In this document: positions 11,448 to 22,856 of the stretch, piece after piece | Layout of the letters: each line of letters begins with the position of its first letter | Numbering within the stretch: position 1 is the first letter of the stretch | Assembly: GCF_009727055.1 (NCBI RefSeq) | Contig: NC_052353.1 | Location: forward strand, 60,609,200-60,673,199 | DNA length: 64,000 nt | Direction: 5' to 3' | DNA from: Benincasa hispida | Lineage: Eukaryota > Streptophyta > Magnoliopsida > Cucurbitales > Cucurbitaceae | The notes under the pieces: generated by a model | What the model was told of the DNA's origin: nothing | Databases searched by the model: none | The model's input: the letters and a program-made list of their open reading frames with translations, nothing else | Made by a program: the position numbers and the translations under genes

Positions 11448-13332
11448 AACTCCCATTTGAACTAAAACTCTAGTTAGTGGGTTGTACACAATATCAGAAT
11501 CCAAAAAGCGGGATTATTGTACATAAATACAATAAAAAAGGATATACATATACTTATTACACATCTCCCACTTGCCCTAGATTATACAATGTACATGTCT
11601 CCTAGACCTAGACTCTCTAGATGACTTTCAGACACTTTAATCGAGAGAGAGCCTTCGTAAATTGATCAACAAGGGCTACTGCTCAATTGTTGTCATAGTA
11701 TAAGGCGACAGACAAGTCCATATTTGGAACCACTTCCAAATCGCTTAAGAACTTCTTCAGCCAAACTGCTTCCTTTTTTGCTTCACAAGCAGACATATAC
11801 TCAACTTCCATAGTGGAATCTGCAATACATTCTTGCTTGATGCTACGCCACACTATAGTTCTCCCATTTCAAGGTAAACACTGATCCTGATGTGGATTTC
11901 CCAGAATCCTTGTCAATTTGGAAATTAGAGTCGGTGTATCCTGTAAGGATCAAATCCTAAACGCAGTCTAGTGGTTTAACCTTGGATTGGATTGGTACCT
12001 ACTGACTATTCCCACTGCATAATAAATGTCTGGCCTAGTGCCAAGCATAACATACATTAAGCTACCCACAACTGAGGCATAGGGAATATGTCTCATATTC
12101 TCAACTTCTTAAGGCGTCTTAGGACATTGTTCCTTAGACAAGTGAACCCCGTGCCTGAAAGGTAATAAATCCTTCTTAGAGTTCTGCATTGAATATCGAG
12201 TCAACATTTTTTCGATATAAATTGCTTGAGACAGAGCTAGCGTTCTGTTCTTGTGATCCCTAATGATTTGGATTCCAAGTACATATTGCGCCTCTCCTGA
12301 ATATTTCATTTGGAATTGGGCTGCCAGCCATTTCTTAATGTCAATGAGGTACCCTACATCATTTTCAATGAGTAGGATATCATCCACATAAAGTACTAGA
12401 AAGGCTACTTTATAGCTGATGATTTTCTTGTAGATATAAGGTTCATCAACGTTTTGATTAAAACCAAAAGATTTGATTGTTGTATAAAATCTAATGTTCC
12501 AAGATCTGGATGTCTGTTTCAACCCATAAATGGACTGATTCAACTTGCAAACTTTCTGTTCTCACCTCGGGCTATGAACCCCTCGAAAAAGCAATCTTGA
12601 CATCCATTTACCATATCTCATAGTCATAATATGTGGTTATAGACTATAGAATTCTCATAGACTTAAGCATAGTAATAGGGGCAAAATTTTCCTCATAGTC
12701 AACTTCTTCCCTCTGAGTATAACTCTTTGCTACAAGTCTAGCTTTGAAGGTTTATACCTTTCCAACTATATCTCTCTTTCTTTTATAGATCCATTTGCAC
12801 TCTATGAGTTTTACCCTTTCAAGTGGATCTACAAGTTTCCATACTGAATTGGAGTACATAGACTCCATTTTCAGGTCCATGGCTTTGACCCTTGGTCCTT
12901 GTCTATGTCATTCATTGCTTGTTTATAGGGCCATGGATATTCAACACCTTCATCTGGTATGTCAACTTGAGTTTCAGTTAAACCCAAGTAACGGTCAGGT
13001 TGTATCACATCCCTTCTATTGCGTCGAGACATTCTCAACGATGAAGAAGAATGAGACTGACTTGAAGTACTGGCTTCTTCATTAATTCTTGATGAAGATT
13101 CAGCTGCATCAACAACCCTTGTTGATTCTTCAGTAGCTTCACTTAATACTATTTTTCTTCGTGGTTTATGATCTCTCATGTGGTCTTCCTCAAAAAATGT
13201 AGCGTTTGTCGATACAAACACCTTATTTTCTTGAGGGTCATAGAATAGACCACATCTCATTTCCATAGGGTAACCAACAAATTGGCATAATCTTGAAGGA
13301 GGTTCCAAATTCTTAGGATTTTTCATTAACAC
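11448..13332 (-). pseudogene. Ty1/copia RT-RNase H
   Basis: On the minus strand, 13332 to 12871 is the segment between integrase and RT (starting MLMKNPKNLEPPSRLCQFVG). RT follows, with the palm motif FLVLYVDDILL (the catalytic YVDD intact) in the 144-codon open stretch 12109-12543 and HGVHLSKEQCPKTP near its end. RNase H (DSTMEVEYMSACEA, about 11800) is broken at DNN-stop and then jumps to VDQFTKALSRL, a deletion of roughly 130 bp compared with the intact relative at 47783-48181. Several frameshifts and stops occur elsewhere, so it is not functional. Confidence 0.9.
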
Positions 13333-13379
13333 ATGTGCAGGACAACCTCAGAACTTAAACTTGGTTTATGCTCCCTCCA

Positions 13380-14430
13380 TTACTCGAAAGGTGTTTTAGA
13401 AACACTCTTTGAGGGAACATTGTTCAAGATGTAAACTGCAGTCTCTACTGCATACCCCCAAAACGAGTTAGGCAATTGAGCGTAGCTCATCATAAAACGA
13501 ACCATATCTAATAAAGTTTTATTTCTCCTTTCTGATACACTGTTTTGCTGAGGTATACTAGGTGCTGAGAGTTGGGATTGAATTCTATGTTCTATCATAT
13601 AGTCCTGGAATTCTAAATCCATATACTCTCCACCCTGATCAGATCAAAGTGTTTTAATTGTTTTACCAAATAAGTTTTCAACTTCAGCCTTATACTTTTT
13701 GAACTTTTCAAAGGCTTCAGACTTATGTTGCATTAGGTATAAGTAACCATACCTTGAATAATCATGTATGAAGGAGATGAAGTATTCATACCCTTCTCTA
13801 GCCTTTACATTCATTGGACCACAAAGATCCGAATGTATATGCTTTAAGGGTTCTTTGGCTCTATAACCTTTTCCACTAAAAGGTCTTTTTATTAATTTTT
13901 CCTTTGAGACAGGGTTCACATGGAGGTAATAAATCATATTTTAACTTGCTTAGAAGTCCATTCTTTACCAATCTTCCAATCCTATCGAGATTTATGTAGC
14001 CTAATCTCAAATGTCAAAGATACATATCATTTTTACTTGAAGAAATTCTTCGCCTTTTTGTTTAAGTATTAGTAGTTTTAAACATCTCATGATTCAAAAG
14101 TGCTTTTGATTTAGTTGGTCTTAACACATATAAGTTTTATTTTAGTTTAGTTAAATGTTAACACCATGTTTCATAATGAACGCTTCATTTAAATTAAAAG
14201 AAATAGAGTATGATTGTTCAATTAAACATGAAATAGAAACAAAGTTCCTTCTCATTTTGGGAACAATGTATAAGTTTTCTAAAAACAAAAATCTACTTCC
14301 AAAAAACAACTTAGCAACTCCTATTGCACGAGTTGAAATGGCATCTTCCATTCCAACCTTGAGCGTCATTTCACCCTCTTCAAGCTGCTGGAAGGAATTA
14401 ATTCCTTGTAAAGAAGAATAAACTTGATTA
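13380..14430 (-). pseudogene. Ty1/copia protease/GAG-pre-integrase and integrase
   Basis: The order on the minus strand is a protease-side piece (FLFLENLYIVPKMRRNFVS, 14151-14369), a GAG-pre-integrase piece with several stops, then the integrase core (13937 to 13380). The acidic triad is recognisable: HSDLCGPM, SDQGGEYMD and QNSVSERRNKT. A TGA lies just before SDQGGEYMD, where relatives have arginine, consistent with CGA-to-TGA change. Integrase would join element DNA to the host chromosome. The frames are broken, so this copy is inactive. Confidence 0.9.
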
Positions 14431-14469
14431 GTGGCTCCTTAATTATCTAGGCATCATGGTCATTTTCCA

Positions 14470-15320
14470 CTAAACAAGTTTCCAGAACAAGTAAACCATA
14501 TTTATCTTTTTTCTCTTTCTTTTTCTCAGCAAGGTACTTGAGGCAATTGCTTTTCTAGTGACCATCCACATTACAGTGGAAACATTTACCCTTTTCAGCC
14601 ATAGCCTTACCCTTGCCTTTCCAAGCAGTGGGAGCCTTCCCCTTCCATCATTTCTTTTTCTGGATCTTCTTAGAACCAGAGATTGAAGGAACATACTTAG
14701 TTTCAGAGAATGAACCCTTGTGAAACTTTCTGGAATGGGCAACATTTTCCTCTTCTTCTACTGGTTCTTTACCTTTCATAAGAGACTCAAAAGTCTGTAA
14801 CTCGTTTAGAAGGGGTAGTCAAATTGTATTGTATTTTGTTCATAACCGCATTGCTGTGAAATTGAAGAAAACTCTTCAGAAGATATTCTAAAATAAAGGA
14901 CACCTGACTCTCTTCATCGATTATCGCAGCATTCATTTTGGTGACATTGAACTAGACCATTAGGTCGAGAATATGTTCTCTCACTGATTGGCTTTCCTTC
15001 ATGCGCACATTGTAAATGTACTTGAGGGCCTCGTGCTAGATTTTAATGGACGATTGTCTAAACATCTCTTAGAGGGACTCCATGATCTGGCGTGCCGACA
15101 TCATGGCCTTATGCTTCTTGGTAAGAACGTTAGAAAGACTTGCCAAGATATAGACTTGGGCCTTATCATTGGCCTTCGTCCAACGGTCATAAGCATCCTT
15201 CAATGCTCGGAAGGCATTTCGAGTGGGGACTGGAGGTCATTCCTCTTTCAAGACAACCGTAGTTCATTAATAACCAGAATTGTATCCATGTTAGATTTCC
15301 ACGTTGCATAGTTTCACTGG
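14470..15320 (-). pseudogene. Ty1/copia Gag
   Basis: On the minus strand, from about 15300: a Gag core (SKCLPSIEGCL, then ALKDAYDRWTKANDKAQVYI in the adjacent frame, ASLSNVLTKKHEAMMSARQI) continuing to a basic C-terminus with a zinc knuckle whose pattern is Cys-x2-Cys-x4-His-x4-Cys (CFHCNVDGHWKSNC, about 14545-14586). In-frame TAA/TAG codons and frameshifts are scattered through it. The same domain recurs at 54377-54980 on the plus strand, showing that several copies of one family lie in the window. Confidence 0.85.
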
Positions 15321-15737
15321 TTAATTTCTCATTTTTAAGAAAATATATGTTTGTGGAAGACATGCTGAAATATACAACAATCAATTGACCGTATTAGTTA
15401 TATTTTTCATAACCCATTACTTAATAATCCAATTATTTTAGGAAAAAACATATGTAATCATAAAACCATAATTAAACTATAGAATTTTGTTTTTGCGACG
15501 ATACTTCAGAGGTTTAGAGCAACAATCACCAAAGAGTGATCAACTACCCCTCCCCTGAATTTAGACAATCTCAGTCAATCACTAATTCCAGAATAACTTT
15601 TATTCCTATAGTTTTTAGCTAACATTGGTTCGGTCAAGAATTCATTAACTAACTTAATTCATCCCGTAAGTATAACCTTCACATTTTTGGACCTTAGAGG
15701 TACGCTTCAATAGGCTACTAAAGGGAAAGACAACCAT
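15321..15737 (-). mobile_element. copia leader, left of a DNA-transposon insertion
   Basis: Non-coding sequence lies between the Gag start and a CACTA-like element. The DNA on the other side of that element (18742 onward) reads as its continuation, so this is probably leader of the minus-strand copia. No primer site was recognised. Confidence 0.45.
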
Positions 15738-15754
15738 TACTACAAAATCTACAT

Positions 15755-15965
15755 TACTTGACACTTGTAGTTTTTAATTAGACGTTTCTTTGGAAAAAAG
15801 GTCAAGTAATGACCTTTTAGAAAAGAAAATATCAAGTAAAAGGGTTAAAATGGTGGAGATTGACATAATTTTTCGGATATTTTCACGTGAACCATTACTT
15901 GACACGTTTTTCGTGTCAAGTATAAGAAGCTCTTACTTGACATATTTTTCATGTTAAGTAATATA
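15755..15965. repeat. Left subterminal repeats of CACTA-like element
   Basis: Repeated TTACTTGACA / TGTCAAGTA words occur in both orientations, including a near-perfect hairpin TTGACACG-TTTTT-CGTGTCAA at about 15899-15919. They mirror the array at 18475-18725. Confidence 0.7.
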
Positions 15966-18474
15966 TAAAAAATAATATTTTTTTAATCTTTACTTTTTGT
16001 TTCTCTCCCTCCCTCCCCCATTTTCATTTCCCTCTTAAATTTGGTTTCCCTCCTACCAAAATTATCAAATAAAATATAAAAAATAATTAACTTATTATTT
16101 TAAACAAGTAAGAAAAACTTTCTCCCTTCCTCATTTTTTTCTCTTGCAAACCCCTCTCTCCCCCAAAACCCACTCTTCGCAGCAGCTGACTTTTCCTCTC
16201 CCTCTGTCTGCTGACTCTTCCTCTCCCCACCGCCGGCAGTTGTAAGCCAACCTCCGCTGACTCTCCCTCACCCTCAGCTCGCTGACTCTCCCTCTTTCTC
16301 CCTCTATATCTCTTTCATTCACGTTGTAGTTTGAGGTAACCACACCCGCCGCCTGCCATTCTCAATATGTTGTTGCTCACAGCTCACCTCCGCATTTCTG
16401 GCCAGTACTGTTGACTTCCATTTTGTGCGCTAGTAAGTGGTTTTGTCCTTTTTTGGGTTTTTCTTGAAAGATGTTGAATGACCATTGAATCTTGGACTAA
16501 GTTTGATATATTGTCAATGTATTGATGTTAGATTTGGGTTTTGGAGATTATTAACTCACTGTCCAGCAGATTATAGGTTGTTTGAGAAATATTTTGGTGA
16601 GTATCATGACCTTGAAAGTCTCTTTGTTAATATTAGCGGTTGTGGGAATTTGGAATTCTAATTATTAGTTTTATGGTAGGCTTAGATTCGAGCCTTTATT
16701 GGAAGATCGAAGGTAATCTTGAAGCAAGGGAGAGTTGGGTAAGTATTTTAAAGACTTTTTGGAATGAGATTATGTTTGGAATTATGTTCTAGAGGTTTAA
16801 TTTGAATTTGATTATGGTTTGTATTAAGAGATTGGTTTAAGATTTCATTTGGGACAGGAAGGAGATTAAATTATCTGGGCTAAATTTCGAGGTAAGTAGC
16901 TTTACTATCAAAATACCCTCGAACCAGGCAAATTGATTGATAATGTTTATGTTATGTATATTTAATATGTGTGATTTTCTTTATATGATTGATTATGTAG
17001 ATTTTGATTGATAAACAATGTTTTGTTTGGGTATCAATAAATATGTTGGAAGTGTTGGAATATTTTACTTAAATAACCTTCCATTTGTGTTTTGGTGAAA
17101 TCTAAATTTTCTTTATCAAATATCATTCTAAGGCTCCTTTAAAGCAGGATTCCTCTTGTACTTATCAAACATATTTTAATTAAATATTTTACTTAAATAA
17201 CCATATGAAAAAAGATTGTTGGAAGCAAAGTTGTGTAGCCATGAAGAATTGTAACATCTTCTGTAATGATTGTTTTTGAAGTGTTGGAAAGAGTTGAGTT
17301 GCTGTCTAATAGGTTTGAGACCAATCTTGGCAAGGTTTTGGTAAGTTTGGAGATTAGTATTAATTCTTTGATACCCATTGAAGTATTGGTCTAATAATTA
17401 AGTTATTTTCAATTTTTGATGTTCAATTCAAAGATTTCAAGGGATTGGAGTCACTGTCCAGCAAAGTTAACAATGTTTGGACATTTTGATAGGTTTTGTG
17501 GTGTTGAAACTCTTTTGAAATTGTTACATAGTTGCTGAAATTTGCATTTTGTAACCATTATTATTGAACTTTTTGTAGGTTGGATTACTTTGGTTTTGAA
17601 GTGACATTCGAATCAAGCCACACTTTGGGTAATTTATTTGGAGTTAATTGGTTATTTTGGTGAATAAAATTTTGAAGAAATTTTTTTATTGCTTGTAGAT
17701 AAGATTGGGCTTCCAATATTCTCTATTTTTTGTGAAAGTTGGGGGAAAGGTATCTGCATTCTTCTATTTTAAATTTTAGCATATGCTTGATTTGTTGATA
17801 TTCTTCTTCCTCTTTATTATATTTTCTCAAATCTCTCCCATCTTCCTTTGTTTTGTAGCGAAAGGTAATTGTTCCTCCTGAGGCTGGATATGATCAAAAG
17901 AGAATGAATGAAATCCCAGTAAGTCCATAACTCTTTAAGTTGTAGATATTTTTTAAGTTTCAAATATGATATTTTTCCATTGCATAAAGTAAGCCAATCA
18001 TGTACATTTTTCCTTGTGCGTGACTTTTTGTCGTTGTTGTATCTTCACACTTATTTATATATTTTGAAATTTGATGTTATCACCCTTTATTTTATTTTGT
18101 AGATTGACTTGCTTAAACATGGCTTGCCTGACCCTTAGTTCTCGATCTTTAGACTTTAAAGTTCAATGTATAAATTAAATAATGTACCTTGTTGAGAGGT
18201 TACTTATTAAACAATTTATCACTTTTGTGTTTGTTGAAAGTTGAGTTTTGCATACAAAAGCAATAGTTGAAATTTTATTTTGTGCATGTACATGTGAAAG
18301 AGAAATATTGTTGTAATTTGTGAGGAGTGTTCATGAAAGATCATAGTTGAACATATGGATTTTTAGTGAATATATTGAGTTGATAGATGTTTATTTAGTT
18401 GATGTAATTGTATTGTTGGAATACAAGGCAGAAAATGAGAATATCAATTGGGGTTTTTAATTTTTTAAAAAAGA

Positions 18475-18725
18475 CATATACTTGACACATAAAAAACGTC
18501 AAAGTGTTATCATATATGATACGTAATCAATGTAAAGAATCAATAAACTTGACATACCACCTGTCAAATGTATTATCTTTCTTGACACGAAAATTGTATC
18601 AAGAAACATTTGTCTTGATATTTTTTCGGAGTCAAGGTATCGCACTATACTTGACACTCGAGTACTCGACGCTTTTATAAGTGTCAAGTATATCCTTTAC
18701 TTTACATTGAAAAAACGTCAAGTAA
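18475..18725. repeat. Right subterminal repeats of CACTA-like element
   Basis: At least eight TTGACA/TGTCAA words occur here (for example ACTTGACACAT, CTTGACACGAAAA, ACTTGACACTCGAG, AGTGTCAAGTAT). Partial decay is seen as TTGATA and GTCAAGG variants. Confidence 0.7.
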
Positions 18726-18741
18726 TCCAATTTTTGTAATA

Positions 18742-19345
18742 GTAAACTATTGAAGATTACCTAATAAACCCTATCCATTGCTGGAGTTTGCGTTATTATG
18801 ATCCTTATGATTAGGCCCTCCAAAGGGATGGTCGCTCCAGGACGACACGCAGATGAACCATAGGAATCTCATAGTGCAACCTTGTTGCGAAATCGACAAT
18901 TAAAGAACACAAAAAGGAACGTAGAGATAGGGAAGATTGACACACAGATATACGTGGTTCACTAATAGTGTGTTAGCTATGTCCACGGGTAGAGGGAGAA
19001 TAATATTATTTGAGAGAACGTTTTCAAAATTACATCAAAACGGTGCCTCTAGGGTAGAGAGTTTATATAGCGCACTACTCTAGACCCCCGTACTAGGTTG
19101 TTCAAAGCGCCAACAAACAGATTCAAGGCTTTGTAGATTCTTACCTTTGTAGATTCTCAAGCTTCATGAACAATCCTCTTTAAGTTCCAATGAATGACTC
19201 CTCCAACAATCTTTATCACGAACGATTTCTTGAATAATCTCGAACACTACCACCAGATAAACCTCGTTATTCTCTAGGATTCCAATAGAGCGATAGGTGG
19301 TATCCAACTATCGGGAGAGGAAGAGGAGAAAAAGGGTTTTGGAGC
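18742..19345 (-). repeat. copia LTR/leader fragment
   Basis: It shares about 100 bp (CTCGAACACTACC, CCTCGTTATTCTCTA, GGTATCCAACTATCGGGAG) with 22890-22985 and is therefore a second partial copy of that LTR. It joins gypsy protease sequence at about 19346. Confidence 0.55.
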
Positions 19346-21178
19346 ATCTATTCTCAACAAAACATCCTCTACTATGCCTAGGGGTTGAATTTATGACCTA
19401 TCGGCTAATTGTATGCAAACATTGGTTTTTTGTAGATCATTCAATTTAGGTCTTCATAAACATGAAAAGACAACATTTATTGAAGCACCTAAATCTAGCA
19501 TAGCATGAGTAATAATTCTGTCTCTAATTTTCATGGCAAAGTAAACATTCCCAGATCTCCATATTTTTTAGGCATGTCTTTCTTTAACAAAGTAGAGACA
19601 TTTTTGCTAACCATTACTCTCTCCTCTTCTTTCCCTTTTCTTTTCTTTGTACACAAATCTTTCAAGAATTTAGCATATCTTGGAGTTTATTGTATGGCAT
19701 TAAGTAAGAGGATGTTGATTTGTACCTTTTTAAACATTTCAATAAGCTCTAAATCGACATCTTCTACCTTAGGCCTTGTTAATCTATTGGGGAAGGGGGC
19801 CTTAGGTACATACGGTTCTACCTTAGAGGGAGAGTAGTTACATATCTTGGGAAAGTGGGAATTTCCTCAGATTCATTTACCTTGTTTTCTTGTTCATATT
19901 TTTTCTAGCTTCTTGGAGGATGATTGAACTGGGCTAGCTTCTTTAAAGGAAGAAGGAATTTCCTTCCCACTTCTAAGAGTTATGACACTTACGTTTGTGT
20001 GATCCGGTTGGGCGAAAAGCTTTCTAGATGATTTACTCTTAAGTTTGCTTGCCACAGTTGCAAGTTGAGTGATTTGAGTGTCCAAGTTTGAGAAGCCTTG
20101 TCTAGTCTCTTGTTGAAAGGATTTGGTGTCATGTTGAAGAAGTTTGGTTTCTTGTTGGAGTTGGATGTTATCTTTTTGTAATTGATGGAGTTCCTGTTGA
20201 AATTTTAAGGAGTGAACAACAAGTGATTTTACAACATCCTATAGAGACATACCTAAGGAGGTTGAAGATGATGATTGGTTTCGATTCTCGTATTGTCCTT
20301 GAGATCCCTATTTGAAATTGGGATGATCTCTCCACCCTTGGTTGTAGGTTTTCCCATGGGGGTCGTATTTCCTCTGAAATCCTCCAATGGAATTTACTTA
20401 GGCTTATGGACAAGCCTCAAAAGTATGCCCGATTACTCCACATGTTTTGAGCTACCTAAGTAAAAAGAGAAACGAGGTTAGATACTTGTGATCTTAGCTC
20501 ACTTACTTCACTGGATTGAGAAATAGTGTGATCGAGAATCCTTGCCCCAAAATTATAAGAGTTTTCCACCATAGTAGATATGAGTTGACTTGCTTCGGTA
20601 GGCGTCTTGTTAGCTAGAACCCCTCCGGTAGCCACATCAATGTTGCTCCTCTTCGATGGAAGCAAACCTGAATAAAAATATTGGATAAGATACTATTCAG
20701 AAATTTGATGATGAGGAAATGTAGCACACAATTTTTTGTATCTTTCCCAATATTCATAAAAAGATTCTCCTACACTTTGCTTAATTTGATATATTTCTTT
20801 TCTTATATTATGAGCTTTAGATGCCGGAAAAAAAATTTCTAAACTTTTTTTTAAACCACTCCAAGTAGTGATGGATCCCGCCGGTAGGTAATTTATCCAA
20901 TCTTTGGCCACATCCTTAAAAGAGAAGGGAAAGGCCCTAAGATTGAGTTGCTCTTGTGTTACCCCATGGGGGCGCATTTCATCACAAACTAAATGAAACT
21001 CCTTCATTTTTTTATATGGGTCTTCGCTAGGATTTCCTCTAAATATGGGTAGGAGATGCACAAGTCTTGATTTGAGTTCAAATGGGACGGCCATCTCTGG
21101 ATATACGATGCACAACGGTTGTTGATTATAGTCCGACTCTGCTAGTTCTTGCAAGGTTCGTTCCCTTGCTTCTCTCAT
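19346..21178 (-). pseudogene. Ty3/gypsy Gag-protease, pol missing
   Basis: Gag lies at 21178 to 20693 on the minus strand: a 161-codon open frame with FRGNPSEDPYKKMKEFHLVC, LRAFPFSFKDVAKDWINYLP and SKAHNIRKEIYQIKQ, a retrotransposon Gag (PF03732-like) domain of the Athila/Tat type. Further Gag follows at 20665-20456. The Gag-protease junction has ITLRSGKEIPSS (20085-19894), and a protease-like stretch extends from about 19840 to 19346, with LDLGASINV near 19480 and CIQLADRS near 19400. The sequence then breaks into copia DNA, so RT, RNase H, integrase and the 3' LTR are all absent. Stops and frameshifts occur. The element is inactive. Confidence 0.88.
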
Positions 21179-21440
21179 GTTTTTTGGTTGAGTAGGTACT
21201 TCTTCTTGATGCCCAAAGGCTTACTCTTCAAATTCTTCTTCTCTTCCTCATATTCTTTCCCTTCGAAGTCGCATTTCCTTTCGGTCAATGTCTACAATCA
21301 AATCACAAAGTATACTCCGAGAGGAGCGGGTCATGCACAAAAGAAAATCTAATGACACAAACTATTTTTGGGTTTATTATTTATTTATTTTTTCTTTAAA
21401 AGAAATTCAAAATTCAAAATTCAAAATTAGCCAATTGCTC

Positions 21441-21464
21441 AGTTTTCCAGCAACGATGCCAATT
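21441..21464 (-). other. gypsy primer-binding site (decayed)
   Basis: The minus strand reads TTGGCATCGTTGCTGGAAAA right beside the LTR end at 21465. It resembles the Athila/Tat-type site seen better preserved at 45780-45796 (TGGCGCCGTTGCCAGG), presumably for an aspartate tRNA. Confidence 0.65.
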
Positions 21465-22856
21465 TGTCTGGGATAAAATTGACGTTAAATTTAAACTTAG
21501 CCCTAAACAAATATTATTTGTAAACATGTACAAAAACTAAAACTAACAAGTAGATAGAGTGAGTATGAGGTTGTTATCTAACAAACTAAAATCACAATGA
21601 ATGCAAATGAACAAAACAAAAATTGTAACACAAACTCCCCCTTTTTTTAGTAAAAATATGATAGAGAGGGATTCTTAGGAAATCTTTATTAGCTAGATTT
21701 TTATTCTATCATTGGCCTTGAACAAATTTATGAAAATTCAACATTCCATAATCCAATAGGGTAAACACCCTAAAGACCTAATTAGCTAATTAACATTTAC
21801 CATACCAATTAGCCCTAATCTAAGTAAAAAAACATTTCAATTCAACAAATTCATGTTCTTTTCTTAGATTGCTTTAGAAACTAGGGTTCTCATGATTATA
21901 ACATTCAAGAAACACATTAGAGTAAATTTCAAGAATGATTATTTGAATGATCTAAATTAAGAAACTAAAGAATTAATGCAAGTCCTAATTAAATCAAGAA
22001 AACTTAATTTTTGCAACCTATCTTACTCTTATGCGATAGTACCAAGCAAGATTTGCGAACAAGAAATCAATAGAATCAAGGCGTCGACTTTTTCCTATTA
22101 ATTTCTATTAAAATTGAACACAAGAACATTCGAGAATGAAGAAATTCTAGAAAATACTGAAAAGGCCTCAAGAATTAAACCTAGACTAAAAAATTTCCCA
22201 AGAAAATTACTTACCTAGCCATGAATGGAAGAAATCTTGAAGGAATCCATTAAAGATATGATGAAATTCATGAACAAATTCACAAAATGACTTGTGAATT
22301 TTACATAGTTCTCTCAGGACAAACAAATTTTGTAGGCTTTTCTCTCTAAATTCAATCTCAATTTCCCTATCTATCTAGAAAATATGAAATCACTCTTACT
22401 GAAGAATTCTGGAAACTGAAGATTATATCGGTTGAGGGGTATAGTGTTGTGACCCTACGATGACACTCACTCCGACGTTGGCTTGTGCAAGGCGCGCATG
22501 TTTTATTCTTTTACGTCAATGTGCGAAGCGTTGCAACATTAGGTAGAGTGTTGCGACTCTACCCTATTTTGTAGCATTTTGGTGCATTCTGTCTTATAAC
22601 ATTAAGCTAGTTTGGGACCATGTTATAAAGAGAGCGTTGCGACGCTTCGAGTGGTGTTGAAGTGTGTAAATTGGTTCTTTTGAGGGGTAGAATGGTAATT
22701 TATCTTTGCTTTTTTTTTTTTTTTTCCTTAAGTGATTCTTTTGCCTCCATTTAGCTCTAAATTTCTCATGATGACTCCAAAGGTGTCAGAATTGGGTTTT
22801 ACCTATCAAATAGACATTTTAAGCAAACAATTGAAGTAGAACTGAGGGATATGACA
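21465..22856 (-). repeat. 5' LTR of gypsy element
   Basis: The LTR spans 1392 bp; the plus strand runs from TGTCTGGGATAAAA to GGGATATGACA, so the minus strand starts TGTCATATCCC and ends in CCCAGACA. A primer site adjoins it on the Gag side. It contains a GC-richer block with repeated GTTGCGAC/GTGTTGCGACTC words (about 22440-22650) and a T19 run near 22709. There is no partner LTR in the window. Confidence 0.7.

Larger units (their letters stand above)
15738..18741. mobile_element. Non-autonomous CACTA-like element
   Basis: The ends are inverted and related: left TACTACAAAATC, then ATTACTTGACAC; right (reverse strand) TATTACAAAAATTGG, then ATTACTTGACG. Both ends carry many copies, in both orientations, of a TTGACA/TGTCAA word (15755-15965 and 18475-18725), the layout of CACTA (En/Spm) subterminal transposase-binding arrays. 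No transposase frame is visible. The middle (16000-18150) starts with a C/T-rich, leader-like block and has several possible small exons; near 17865-18138 one reads VIVPPEAGYDQKRMNEIP, then after an intron-like gap a short tail. I do not recognise that protein. The outermost bases differ from CACTA at C positions, and a clean 3-bp target duplication is not evident. Confidence 0.7.

Noticed and set aside
16131..16343. 70-codon minus-strand open frame
   Set aside because: It lies in a C/T-rich low-complexity block of the CACTA-like element and its Arg/Glu-rich translation reflects base composition.
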